Assembly: GCA_027117675.1 (NCBI GenBank) | Contig: JAJAYM010000301.1 | Location: forward strand, 1 to 16,983 | DNA length: 16,983 nucleotides | Direction: 5' to 3' | DNA from: Actinomycetes bacterium | Lineage (GTDB): Bacteria; Actinomycetota; Actinomycetes; JAHEKZ01 | Shown here: positions 7,633 through 14,312 of the stretch, piece by piece | How the letters are laid out: each line of letters starts with the position of its first letter | Numbering within the stretch: the first letter of the stretch is position 1 | Made by a program: the position numbers and the translations under genes | The notes under the pieces: model-generated | Databases searched by the model: none | Seen by the model: the letters and a program-made list of their open reading frames with translations, nothing else | Told to the model about the DNA's origin: nothing

Positions 7633-7696
7633 GCACCCAGGCACCCGGGCACCCAGGCACCCGGGCACCCAGGCACCCAGGCACCCAGGCACCCGG
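7633..7696. repeat. 8-bp minisatellite, eight copies of GCACCCRG
   Basis: Eight uninterrupted units alternate between GCACCCAG and GCACCCGG in the order A,G,A,G,A,A,A,G. Degenerate remnants (GCGTACGCCAGGCATCCGGG and a similar block) continue to about 7735. Eight is not a multiple of three and no gene covers the array, so copy number is free to vary. It lies 57 bases left of the hairpin at the 3' end of the AbiEi/DUF559-like gene. Confidence 0.95.
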
Positions 7697-7753
7697 GCGT
7701 ACGCCAGGCATCCGGGTTTACGCCAGGGTCAGGCGTCCGCCGGGGCGCCGACC

Positions 7754-7810
7754 TGAGACTTGCATGAGTCGGAGCGCCCGGAGGGGGTCCGAGAGCTCAT
7801 GCAACTCTCA
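7754..7810. repeat. hairpin B at the 3' end of the AbiEi/DUF559-like gene
   Basis: Arms 7754-7768 (TGAGACTTGCATGAG) and 7796-7810 (CTCATGCAACTCTCA) pair over 15 positions with one C-C mismatch (7759/7805). Inside, TCGGA (7769-7773) pairs with TCCGA (7788-7792) beyond a three-base bulge, leaving a 14-base loop. The right arm ends exactly on the stop codon of the minus-strand gene (7810-7808). GACTTGCATGAG (7757-7768) is identical to 8867-8878 in hairpin A. It could act as a terminator, but no T-run follows on the minus strand. Confidence 0.85.
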
Positions 7811-8788
7811 CCTCGAGTCGCGCACCCGGACCTCCAATCCACGAGGGCGCACCCAGGAGGTCCGCGCGCGCCTGACTTGGGCTTTGCGCCATCGCCGGGA
7901 ACAGCCCCGGGGATCACCGACGATCTCCGCATAGGTGAATCGCAGCACGATCAGGCCGAGGTCGGACTCCATCCACTCCTGTCTCAGCTTTTCTCGCCAC
8001 AGCACATCCGGCTCGTCGTACTTGCCGTGCCCATCAACCTCCACCGCGATCCCCAGCGCCAGCCAGAGGAGGTCGGGGCGGATCTCACGGCCATCCAGAC
8101 GTAAGGGAAGGTTGCATTCCGGTGGCGGGATCTCGTCGGTGAGCAGCTCTCCGCGACATCTGGACTCCAACGGTGACTCGACGTGTTGATCGGCCCACTC
8201 GATCGCGCACCGGGCGCGGTGCAGATGTCGGACGGATCCACGGCCGGCGAGGTCCTCACGCAGATCGCCTCGACGGACCCCACGGCGTAAGGCGGCGTCC
8301 AGGACGATGAGCGACTCAGGGACGGGCAGATCCAGCGCGACGTCGACGACACTTCGTACCAGCGAGGTCACCCAGATGCCCTGGTGACGTACGACGTCAT
8401 GCTCGGCGAGCCGGCCGAACCGTACTCGCGTGCCTAGCGGACGGCTGCGGCCAGGAGGTCGGATGAACTCAGGCTTGTCAGGGATCGCGCTCACCGGAAG
8501 CCCCCAGACCAGCGTTGCCGTTCGGAGCGCGGCCACCTGGTCGGGGCCGGCCAGACTGGCCGCCGCCTGGATGTGGGCCTGTCGTGCCTGGTCCCACTGG
8601 TCTTCAAGACTCGGTGTGGCCAGCGCGTAGTGGCCGCGGCGCACGCGCACCAGCAACCCTTGCCGGACGTACCGCGCCAGATCGACCGACGTCAGGTCTC
8701 GGGCCAGCAGTTGGGCCCGGCTCGCACCACCGCCGCGCCCGTCGAGCCACTGGGCGACCTCTCGGGGCAGCTCGGGTGACGGATCCAC
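7808..8788 (-). CDS. AbiEi-type winged-helix plus DUF559/Vsr-like nuclease-fold protein
   Basis: The 326-residue product starts with an AbiEi-antitoxin-like winged helix (about residues 8-58: SRAQLLARDLTSVDLARYVR, then VRRGHYAL). A middle region contains LRTATLVWGLPV and VTSLVRSVVDVALDLP. The C-terminal domain resembles DUF559/Vsr-type PD-(D/E)XK folds: ESPLESRCRGELL (204-216), IRPDLLW with D239, and AVEVDGHGKYDE with E250 and D252, then WREKLRQEW. I know this architecture from actinobacterial genomes as uncharacterised proteins often labelled as type IV antitoxins. No AbiEii-type nucleotidyltransferase toxin is next to it, so it is solitary. The GTG start at 8788 has no clear ribosome site. 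Large hairpins sharing a 12-base arm lie on both sides, and its stop codon forms the base of one. Nuclease activity, DNA target and biological role are unknown. Confidence 0.8.
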   Translation of the reverse strand: MDPSPELPREVAQWLDGRGGGASRAQLLARDLTSVDLARYVRQGLLVRVRRGHYALATPSLEDQWDQARQAHIQAAASLAGPDQVAALRTATLVWGLPVSAIPDKPEFIRPPGRSRPLGTRVRFGRLAEHDVVRHQGIWVTSLVRSVVDVALDLPVPESLIVLDAALRRGVRRGDLREDLAGRGSVRHLHRARCAIEWADQHVESPLESRCRGELLTDEIPPPECNLPLRLDGREIRPDLLWLALGIAVEVDGHGKYDEPDVLWREKLRQEWMESDLGLIVLRFTYAEIVGDPRGCSRRWRKAQVRRARTSWVRPRGLEVRVRDSR

Positions 8789-8858
8789 GGACGCGATCTT
8801 GGGTGGTTACGGCAGCCGGTGTGGTGAATTCAGGCGCCCTGTGGAAAAGAACCAGGCT

Positions 8859-8925
8859 CGAGATGCGACTTGCATGAGCCTGTTGACCCGAATCCGGGCC
8901 GTGCGTTCATGTAAGTCGCATCTCG
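8859..8925. repeat. hairpin A between the ABC permease and the AbiEi/DUF559-like gene
   Basis: Arms 8859-8879 and 8905-8925 pair over 21 positions, starting CGAGATGCGACTTGCATGA on the left, with two G-T wobbles (8872/8912 and 8878/8906). The 25-base loop contains a small inner stem, CCCG (8887-8890) with CGGG (8895-8898). It begins 13 bases after the permease stop codon on the minus strand and ends 70 bases before the AbiEi/DUF559-like start. It may terminate the ABC-2 operon: a TTCTTTTCC stretch follows, about seven bases after the stem. Its arm matches hairpin B in the same orientation. Confidence 0.88.
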
Positions 8926-8938
8926 GAACCGGCAACCG

Positions 8939-9736
8939 TCAGTCGACGAGGCGACGACGAAGCTGACGAACGGCCCCCCACCACATCAAGAGGGCGAAGA
9001 CAACCAAGAAGGCAAAGTTGTATAGGTCGGCTGGCCAGTCCCAGCCGAAGCAGGCGGCTCGGACTAGTTCCACGCAGTGGTACAGCGGGTTGAACTGCGC
9101 AGCGAACTGCAGGCCAGCTGGCAGGTTGCTGATGGGGAAGAACGTTCCGGCAACCAGGAAGAGGGGCGTCAAGACGATGGAGGTCACGTAGGTGGTCTCA
9201 TCAATCGTCTTGATGATCGCCGAGACCCACATTCCGAAGAACGCGAACCCAAGCCCGGTGACAAATCCGATGAACGGTACGAGCAACATTCCCCACGTCG
9301 GGGTCAGCCCGAAGAAGAAGGTGACCACCAAGGGGAACGACCCGTAGAAGCCGGCTTTGGCTGCGATCCACGAACCCTCGGCGAGTGCAAGTTCATCGAC
9401 ACTGACGGGTGCAGCAAGCAAGGCGTCGTAAGTGCGTTGGAACACCCGGCGCACGTACGTATTGAACATCCCGGGAAACGCAGAGGCGAAGAGAACAGCG
9501 GTGGCTACCGAGCCCGTTCCGACGAACTCGACATACGAGATGCCGTCTACCTGTGCGACGAGGGTGCCGATCCCCAGTCCGAACGCCAGAAGGTAGATCA
9601 CTGGCTGCACAACGGATGACGATGTCGTCGACAGCCAGTAGCGCTTGAAAAGCGTGAGTTCGCGGTTCCACACACCCTCGAAGGTTGCCCACTCGTAGCG
9701 TCGGAATCCGCGGGCTCCGTGGGACGCGCTCCTCAC
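8939..9736 (-). CDS. ABC-2 type exporter permease
   Basis: The 265-residue integral membrane protein has about six hydrophobic segments (SVVQPVIYLLAFGLGIGTLV, then the VATAVLFASAFPGMF, FPLVVTFFFGL, MLLVPFIGFVTGLGFAFFGM, VLTPLFLVAGTFFPI and FLVVFALLMWWG regions). The FPISNLPAGLQFAAQFNPLYH block is typical of the NodJ/DrrB-like ABC-2 family. It would form the channel of an export pump with the ATPase just upstream: the ATPase stop TGA and this gene's GTG overlap as GTGA, which predicts translational coupling. Cargo is unknown; drugs, lipids or polysaccharides are all handled by relatives. Hairpin A follows 13 bases after the stop. Confidence 0.9.
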   Translation of the reverse strand: MRSASHGARGFRRYEWATFEGVWNRELTLFKRYWLSTTSSSVVQPVIYLLAFGLGIGTLVAQVDGISYVEFVGTGSVATAVLFASAFPGMFNTYVRRVFQRTYDALLAAPVSVDELALAEGSWIAAKAGFYGSFPLVVTFFFGLTPTWGMLLVPFIGFVTGLGFAFFGMWVSAIIKTIDETTYVTSIVLTPLFLVAGTFFPISNLPAGLQFAAQFNPLYHCVELVRAACFGWDWPADLYNFAFLVVFALLMWWGAVRQLRRRLVD

Positions 9737-10644
9737 TCCAGCACCTCACCCGTCAGTAGCACGAAGACGTCTTCGAGCGTGGCGGGGCGATGGACGCCGT
9801 CGCCAAGCTCGCTGAGAAGGTCGCGGGGGGCTCCCTCCGAGCGGAGCACGGCGATGGACGGACCGGTGCGTCGGGTGGCTAGGCCAGCAGACTGGGCGGC
9901 ACGCTCGATGTCAGCGAGCCGGTCGGGAGGGCCGTAGTACTCAGTGGCGCGGTCACCGACGTGCAGCTCGCGGAGTCTCTGTGGGGTTCCGCGGGCGACG
10001 ACCGCGCCGTGAGACATGACGGCGACGTCGTCAGCAAGCCGTTCGGCCTCCTCGATGTAGTGCGTTGACATCAGCACCGTCGTTCCCTGCGAGCGGAGCG
10101 CATCGATCAGCGACCACAGCTCTTGCCTCACCTGTGGGTCGAGTCCGACGGTCGGCTCGTCGAGTAGCACCAGCTCAGGAGTGTGGACCAACCCTCGCGC
10201 GATCAGTAGTCGCCGCTTCATCCCCCCTGATAGCTCGGTCACCTTGGAGTCGCGCCGGTCACGCAGCTGGGCGATCGCGAGTCCGCGCTCGACGGCAGAC
10301 TGGCGTTCGCGCCTCGGTACTCGGTACAGCACGGCGAACATCATCAGGTTCTGTTCGACGGTCAATTCGGTATCGAGATTGTCGATCTGTGGAACAACAC
10401 CCATCTGGGCGCGGGCCTGCTTGGAACTCGTCAGGATGTCGTAGCCAAGCACTTCGATCGCTCCGGAAGACGGCTTCGTTTGCCCGGTAAGCATGCGCAT
10501 GGTGGTTGACTTGCCGGCGCCGTTCGGGCCCAACAGGCCGAGGACGATGCCGCGCGGGACGCTCAGTGAGAGGCCGTTGACCGCAGTGATCGCACCGAAC
10601 TTCTTGACGACGTGATCGAGGACGATCGCGTTGTCGCTGCTCAG
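9733..10644 (-). CDS. ABC-2 exporter ATP-binding protein, probable CTG start
   Basis: This NodI/DrrA-like ATPase is about 303 residues. It has Walker A GPNGAGKST (39-47), Q-loop VVPQ, signature LSGGMKRR (138-145), Walker B LVLLDEP (158-164) and the H-loop STHYIEEAE, followed by a typical C-terminal extension. The first conventional in-frame start, TTG at 10533, would begin one residue before Walker A and cannot be right. The reading frame upstream encodes a normal ATPase N-terminus (NAIVLDHVVKKFGAITAVNG) but holds no ATG, GTG or TTG. The best candidate is CTG at 10644-10642, which overlaps the glpX TGA as CTGA. A GGCGGTG stretch lies a few bases before it. A non-canonical start or a sequence error must be involved. 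It is coupled to the permease gene by a GTGA overlap. Confidence 0.88.
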   Translation of the reverse strand: MSSDNAIVLDHVVKKFGAITAVNGLSLSVPRGIVLGLLGPNGAGKSTTMRMLTGQTKPSSGAIEVLGYDILTSSKQARAQMGVVPQIDNLDTELTVEQNLMMFAVLYRVPRRERQSAVERGLAIAQLRDRRDSKVTELSGGMKRRLLIARGLVHTPELVLLDEPTVGLDPQVRQELWSLIDALRSQGTTVLMSTHYIEEAERLADDVAVMSHGAVVARGTPQRLRELHVGDRATEYYGPPDRLADIERAAQSAGLATRRTGPSIAVLRSEGAPRDLLSELGDGVHRPATLEDVFVLLTGEVLE

Positions 10645-11642
10645 AACTGCACCGCCGCGTACTTGCGCAGCTTGCCGAGCCGGTGATCGCTCTCCATAAA
10701 TCGGATCGTTCCACTCTTGCTGCGCATCACGAGCGTTTGTGTGGTGGCACCTTCGGCGTGGAACCGGACGCCATGCAGCAACTCGCCGTCCGTGACGCCG
10801 GTGGCGGCGAAAAAGCAGTTGTCGCTACTGACGAGGTCATCGGTGGAGAGCACCCGCGTGAGGTCATGACCGGCATCGATCGCCTTCTGGCGTTCGTCAT
10901 CATCGGTGGGCCAGAGCCTGCCTTGGATCACGCCCCCAAGGCACTTGATCGCGACGGCGGAGATGATTCCCTCGGGGGTGCCCCCGATCCCCAGCAACAG
11001 ATCGACGCCGGTGTCTTCGCGACACGCCATGATCGCGCCGGCGACGTCGCCGTCGGAGATGAACTTGATGCGGGCGCCGGTGTCGCGGATCTCTTGCACA
11101 AGGGAGTCGTGACGGGGACGATCGAGAATGCAGACGGTGACGTCTTGCACATCGATCTTCTTGGCCTTCGCTACCCGGCGAATGTTCTCCTTCGCGGGGA
11201 TGCGGATGTCGACGACGGCCGCCGCCTCTGGCCCCGCAGCTAGCTTCTCCATATAGAACACCGCCGAAGGGTCGAACATCGTCCCGCGTTCGGCGACCGC
11301 GATCACCGAGAGTGCGTTGTTCATTCCCTTGGCTGTCAGCGTCGTGCCGTCGACCGGGTCGACGGCGACGTCGACATCGGGGCCGGTTCCGTCGCCCACT
11401 TTCTCACCGTTGAACAACATCGGAGCGTCGTCCTTCTCGCCCTCACCGATGACGACGGTTCCGTTCATACTCACGGTGTTGATGAGGGCGCGCATCGCGT
11501 TCACGGCGGCGCCGTCCGCGCCGTTCTTATCGCCACGGCCTACCCACCGGGAGGCTGCGACGGCGGCTGCTTCGGTGACGCGCCCCAACTCGAGCCCCAG
11601 GTTGCGGTCGGGCGTCTCGGGCGTGTTGGTGTGGTCGGTCAC
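10641..11642 (-). CDS. glpX: class II fructose-1,6-bisphosphatase
   Basis: This 333-residue cytosolic enzyme hydrolyses fructose-1,6-bisphosphate to fructose-6-phosphate in gluconeogenesis. GlpX motifs are all present: GEGEKDDAPML (66-76), DPVDGTTL (95-102) for metal and phosphate binding, ISDGDV (195-200), and GIGGTPEGI (218-226). Length is normal. The GTG start at 11642 has a GAGGGG ribosome site upstream and a TANNNT box in the short gap after modC, so it probably has its own promoter. Its stop codon overlaps the likely CTG start of the ABC-2 ATPase, an unusual link between a metabolic enzyme and an exporter. In M. tuberculosis this gene directly neighbours fum and the DUF4245 gene; here both borders carry insertions. 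Confidence 0.96.
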   Translation of the reverse strand: MTDHTNTPETPDRNLGLELGRVTEAAAVAASRWVGRGDKNGADGAAVNAMRALINTVSMNGTVVIGEGEKDDAPMLFNGEKVGDGTGPDVDVAVDPVDGTTLTAKGMNNALSVIAVAERGTMFDPSAVFYMEKLAAGPEAAAVVDIRIPAKENIRRVAKAKKIDVQDVTVCILDRPRHDSLVQEIRDTGARIKFISDGDVAGAIMACREDTGVDLLLGIGGTPEGIISAVAIKCLGGVIQGRLWPTDDDERQKAIDAGHDLTRVLSTDDLVSSDNCFFAATGVTDGELLHGVRFHAEGATTQTLVMRSKSGTIRFMESDHRLGKLRKYAAVQF

Positions 11643-11670
11643 GGTGGTCCCCTCGGGTCGGCTGCTCTCG

Positions 11671-11676
11671 ATCGTA
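11671..11676 (-). promoter_or_regulatory. possible -10 box TACGAT upstream of glpX
   Basis: On the minus strand TACGAT (11676-11671) fits TANNNT and would start transcription near 11664, giving a leader of about 20 bases with the GAGGGG ribosome site. No clear -35 is seen, and its normal position would overlap the end of modC. Confidence 0.3.
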
Positions 11677-11693
11677 TCGGGGTCGCTGGTCTA

Positions 11694-12764
11694 CTACATC
11701 GGGCTGATTGCCAGATCGGTGGCCTTGACCGACGCCCAGAGCAGCACACCTGGTGCGATACCGAGGTCGCTGACGGCGTCACCGGTGACCTCCGCAACGA
11801 GGTGGCGAGGCCCGTGCCCCTGATCGGCCGCCTTGAGCGTGATGCGCACGCGCCCGCCCAATATGTGGACATCAGAGACGCGTACCGGCCAGAGGTTTCG
11901 CGCGCTTGCGGACGGTACTGCGTTGAAGAGCATGACGGTCGTTGGGGGGCCGCTAGCCAGGCCTTGAGTGCCCTCGGCGGGCAGCTCGGGGGCGGTCACG
12001 TAGCCACCGTCGTCGAGGGCGATGCGCCCCTCGCCCGTCACCCGTCCCGTCCAGGCATTGAGATTGAGGAGCTGGGCCACCCAACGGGACCCGGGTCTGC
12101 GTACGAGCTGGTCCGGAACCGCATCCTGAACCACTCGGCCCTCTGAGAGGACCACGACCCGAGATGCGATCGTGAGGGCCTCGGCGGGATCGTGGGTCAC
12201 AAGCAGTGTGGCGCCGCGGAAGTCTTGCAGGTGGCGCCGAAGAATCGACTGCACCTCACCGCGCGCCACGGCATCGAGGGACGCGGTTGGCTCATCAAGT
12301 AGCAGGACGTCTGGGTCGATGGCCAACGCCCTGGCGAGCGCGACGCGCTGCGCCTGCCCGCCCGAGAGAGTGGTCGCCCGTCGGTTGGCCAGCTCGTCGA
12401 TCTCTAGTCGCTGAAGGACGCTCCTGGCGATGGGCTCGGCGTTCGCCCTTCGTATTCCCGCGGCGCGTAGCCCGTAGGCAACGTTGCCGAGCACTGAGAG
12501 GTGGGGGAAGAGAGCGCCTTGCTGCGGTACATACGCGACCCTTCGCCGGGCAGGGGGGCTGTCGGTCACGTCGCGATCGCCGACCGTTACCCGTGCATCC
12601 GGGCCAGGATCGACCAAGCCAGCCAGGGTCCGTAAGAGCGTGGTCTTGCCGGCGCCGTTCGGCCCGAGCACTGCGACCACCGTTGCGCAGTCGACGTTCA
12701 GGTCAACGTCGAGCCTGGTGATCGTCTCAGAACGAATGTGCGTACGAACGGAGAAGCCGGTCAT
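11694..12764 (-). CDS. modC: molybdate ABC transporter ATP-binding protein
   Basis: The 356-residue ATPase energises molybdate import through ModB. It has Walker A GPNGAGKTT (34-42), signature LSGGQAQRVALARAL (133-147), Walker B VLLLDEP (153-159) and the H-loop LVTHDPAEA. A C-terminal extension of about 70-100 residues ending ELGIAPGV-like text (DLGIAPGVLLWASVKATDLA) is a TOBE/Mop oxyanion-binding domain, which supports molybdate or tungstate over other anions. The ATG at 12764 overlaps the modB stop as ATGA, so translation is coupled. It is the last gene of the mod operon; glpX follows 51 bases later with its own ribosome site and possible promoter. Confidence 0.93.
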   Translation of the reverse strand: MTGFSVRTHIRSETITRLDVDLNVDCATVVAVLGPNGAGKTTLLRTLAGLVDPGPDARVTVGDRDVTDSPPARRRVAYVPQQGALFPHLSVLGNVAYGLRAAGIRRANAEPIARSVLQRLEIDELANRRATTLSGGQAQRVALARALAIDPDVLLLDEPTASLDAVARGEVQSILRRHLQDFRGATLLVTHDPAEALTIASRVVVLSEGRVVQDAVPDQLVRRPGSRWVAQLLNLNAWTGRVTGEGRIALDDGGYVTAPELPAEGTQGLASGPPTTVMLFNAVPSASARNLWPVRVSDVHILGGRVRITLKAADQGHGPRHLVAEVTGDAVSDLGIAPGVLLWASVKATDLAISPM

Positions 12765-13570
12765 GAGATGGTCGGATTGCGGAGCGGGCTTAGCCAGTGT
12801 GAGCGCAGCGTTACGATTACCGTTGCGCTGATCACCAACAGCACGATGCTGATGGTGAGTGCGCCGTCTGGGTTGGTGGGAAGGATCTCGTAGACGGCGA
12901 GCGGCATGGTCTGCGTGACTCCGGCGATGCTGCCCGCGAAAGTGATGGTCGCTCCGAACTCACCGAGCGCCCTGGCCCAGGCAAGAGTGGCGCCCGAGAG
13001 CAGGGCAGGTCGGCAGAGCGGAAGCGTCACGGTGCGAAACACGTGCCAGGGTGAACCCCCGAGCGTCTCCGCCACGTCCTCGTACTGCTCGTCCAGGGCT
13101 ACAAATGCGGCCTCAACGGTGAGAACAAGAAACGGTAGAGAGACGAATGCCGCAGCCATTACCGTGGCCGCGGTCGTAAATGGGAGCGTTACTCCTAGGA
13201 GTTCGAGCGCGCCTCCGAACAAGCCGCGGGGGCCGAAGGCCAGCAGCAGTGCGACCCCCCCCACCACGGGCGGCAGGACCATCGGTACGAGTACGAGACT
13301 GCGAACGAGCGCACGACCGGGGAACTCCACGCGGGCGAGCACCCAGGCCAAGGGGACCCCCACAACCAGGCAGATCGCGAGCGCCCCCGTTGAGGCGATC
13401 AGCGAGACGCCGAGGGCCTCGAGAACGAGGGATTGCCTGAGGGTGGAGACCATGTCGCCCCATGGGGCTCGAATGACGAGTCCAACCAGCGGAAGCAGCA
13501 AGAAACCACCTGCACCCGCCGCGAGAACGAGCAGGGCGACAGGTGGTCTGTTACGGCGCCCTAAAGCCAT
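12761..13570 (-). CDS. modB: molybdate ABC transporter permease
   Basis: This 269-residue membrane permease has about six hydrophobic segments and the binding-protein-dependent transport EAA loop (EDVAETLGGSPWHVFRTVTL), which contacts ModC. VPMVLPPVVGGVALLLAFG and ARALGEFGATITFAGS are characteristic of ModB/CysTU-type permeases. The ATG at 13570 is chosen because the in-frame upstream sequence is the modA gene read in another frame. It starts 20 bases before the end of modA and its stop overlaps the modC ATG, so the three genes are translationally linked. Sulfate-type permeases are similar; the flanking modA and TOBE proteins favour molybdate. Confidence 0.93.
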   Translation of the reverse strand: MALGRRNRPPVALLVLAAGAGGFLLLPLVGLVIRAPWGDMVSTLRQSLVLEALGVSLIASTGALAICLVVGVPLAWVLARVEFPGRALVRSLVLVPMVLPPVVGGVALLLAFGPRGLFGGALELLGVTLPFTTAATVMAAAFVSLPFLVLTVEAAFVALDEQYEDVAETLGGSPWHVFRTVTLPLCRPALLSGATLAWARALGEFGATITFAGSIAGVTQTMPLAVYEILPTNPDGALTISIVLLVISATVIVTLRSHWLSPLRNPTIS

Positions 13571-14312
13571 ACTCGTCCAGGATCTGTTGGGCCTCGTCGG
13601 TGATGAGAAAGTCAACGAACTTTTGCGCCAGGTCAGCGTTCTCCGAAGTGTTGAGTGTGACCGCGGGGTAGGTAGCGACGACGTTGTAGCGCTCAGCGAT
13701 CGGCACTGACTCGATCTCGGCGTCCGACGCGATGGCGTCGGTGACGTAGACAACGCCGGCGTCGGCGCCGCCGATCGCGACTCGCGTCACGACCGCCTTG
13801 ACCTCGGTCTCCTCCGACACAGGGCCAACGGCGATCCCGGCCTTGTTGAATGCCTCGAGTGCGTACCCTCCAGCTGGCACTTCCGGACCGGCGAGCGAGA
13901 CTTTGACTTCGGGGTCGGCCAAGTCAGTGATCGACTCGATGCCGGCGGGGTTGCCGGTCGGGACGATGATTGTCAGACGGTTGTGCGCGAACACCGTCGG
14001 ATCTTCTGAGCTGGGTTGGAGCGTCTCCAAGCTTCCGGTTCCGGCAAGCGCCAAGACGTCGGCCGGTGCGCCTGAGTCGGCTTGGGCGACCAGCTCTTGC
14101 GACCCTGCGAACGAAAACCGCAGCTCGACTCCTGGCTCTTGGCTGCTGAACGCCGTGCCGATCTCGGGGAAGGCGTCGGTCAGCGATGAGGCAGCGAGCA
14201 CTGTCAGTGTGGTGGTCGCTTCACCTCCCGCTGATGAGCTGTCAGAACTACACCCCGCAATCGCCAGGCTGCTGGCCAGCGAGACGGCGATGAGCGAGCC
14301 TCTGCGCTTCAT
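13551..14312 (-). CDS. modA: molybdate-binding lipoprotein
   Basis: This 253-residue extracytoplasmic solute-binding protein has a lipoprotein signal (MKRRGSLIAVSLASSLAIAG then C21, lipobox AIAGC), so it would be anchored outside the membrane and feed ModBC. The mature start TLTVLAASSLTDAFPEIG, plus AGSQELVAQADSGAPADVLALA and the DAGVVYVTDA region, are typical ModA oxyanion-binding segments. The real start is the ATG at 14312, which overlaps the regulator's stop as ATGA; the long in-frame extension upstream is the regulator gene in another frame. The 3' end overlaps modB by 20 bases. Tungstate binding is an alternative that sequence alone cannot exclude. Confidence 0.93.
   Translation of the reverse strand: MKRRGSLIAVSLASSLAIAGCSSDSSSAGGEATTTLTVLAASSLTDAFPEIGTAFSSQEPGVELRFSFAGSQELVAQADSGAPADVLALAGTGSLETLQPSSEDPTVFAHNRLTIIVPTGNPAGIESITDLADPEVKVSLAGPEVPAGGYALEAFNKAGIAVGPVSEETEVKAVVTRVAIGGADAGVVYVTDAIASDAEIESVPIAERYNVVATYPAVTLNTSENADLAQKFVDFLITDEAQQILDEYGFRAP

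Larger units (their letters stand above)
7423..7807. other. gene-free stretch with repeats
   Basis: No convincing gene lies in these 385 bases. From the right they hold most of a large hairpin (7754-7810), degenerate repeat-like sequence (7697-7735), an 8-bp tandem array (7633-7696), a tandem 9-bp duplication (7570-7587), the palindrome CTAGCTAG (7526-7533) and a promoter candidate for the acetyltransferase (7430-7458). Open frames through the array encode low-complexity Pro/Gly-rich text and are rejected. Confidence 0.6.

Noticed and set aside
7633..7696. CRISPR-like array
   Set aside because: Units are 8 bp with no spacers; it is a simple tandem repeat.
7526..7711. Pro/Gly-rich minus-strand ORF across the 8-bp repeats
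   Set aside because: Low complexity created by the tandem array; repeat length is not a multiple of three and no gene signals are present.
8880..8905. tRNA T-arm-like sequence around ACCCGAATCCGGG
   Set aside because: No acceptor, D or anticodon arms fit around it; it is the loop of hairpin A.
7754..8925. Insertion sequence with terminal inverted repeats
   Set aside because: No transposase is encoded, the ends are two hairpins with their shared arm in direct orientation, and no target-site duplication is visible; it is reported only as a possible unnamed element.
9733..10533. ABC ATPase starting at TTG 10533
   Set aside because: This would begin one residue before Walker A and remove the first strand of the nucleotide-binding fold; upstream codons clearly continue the protein.
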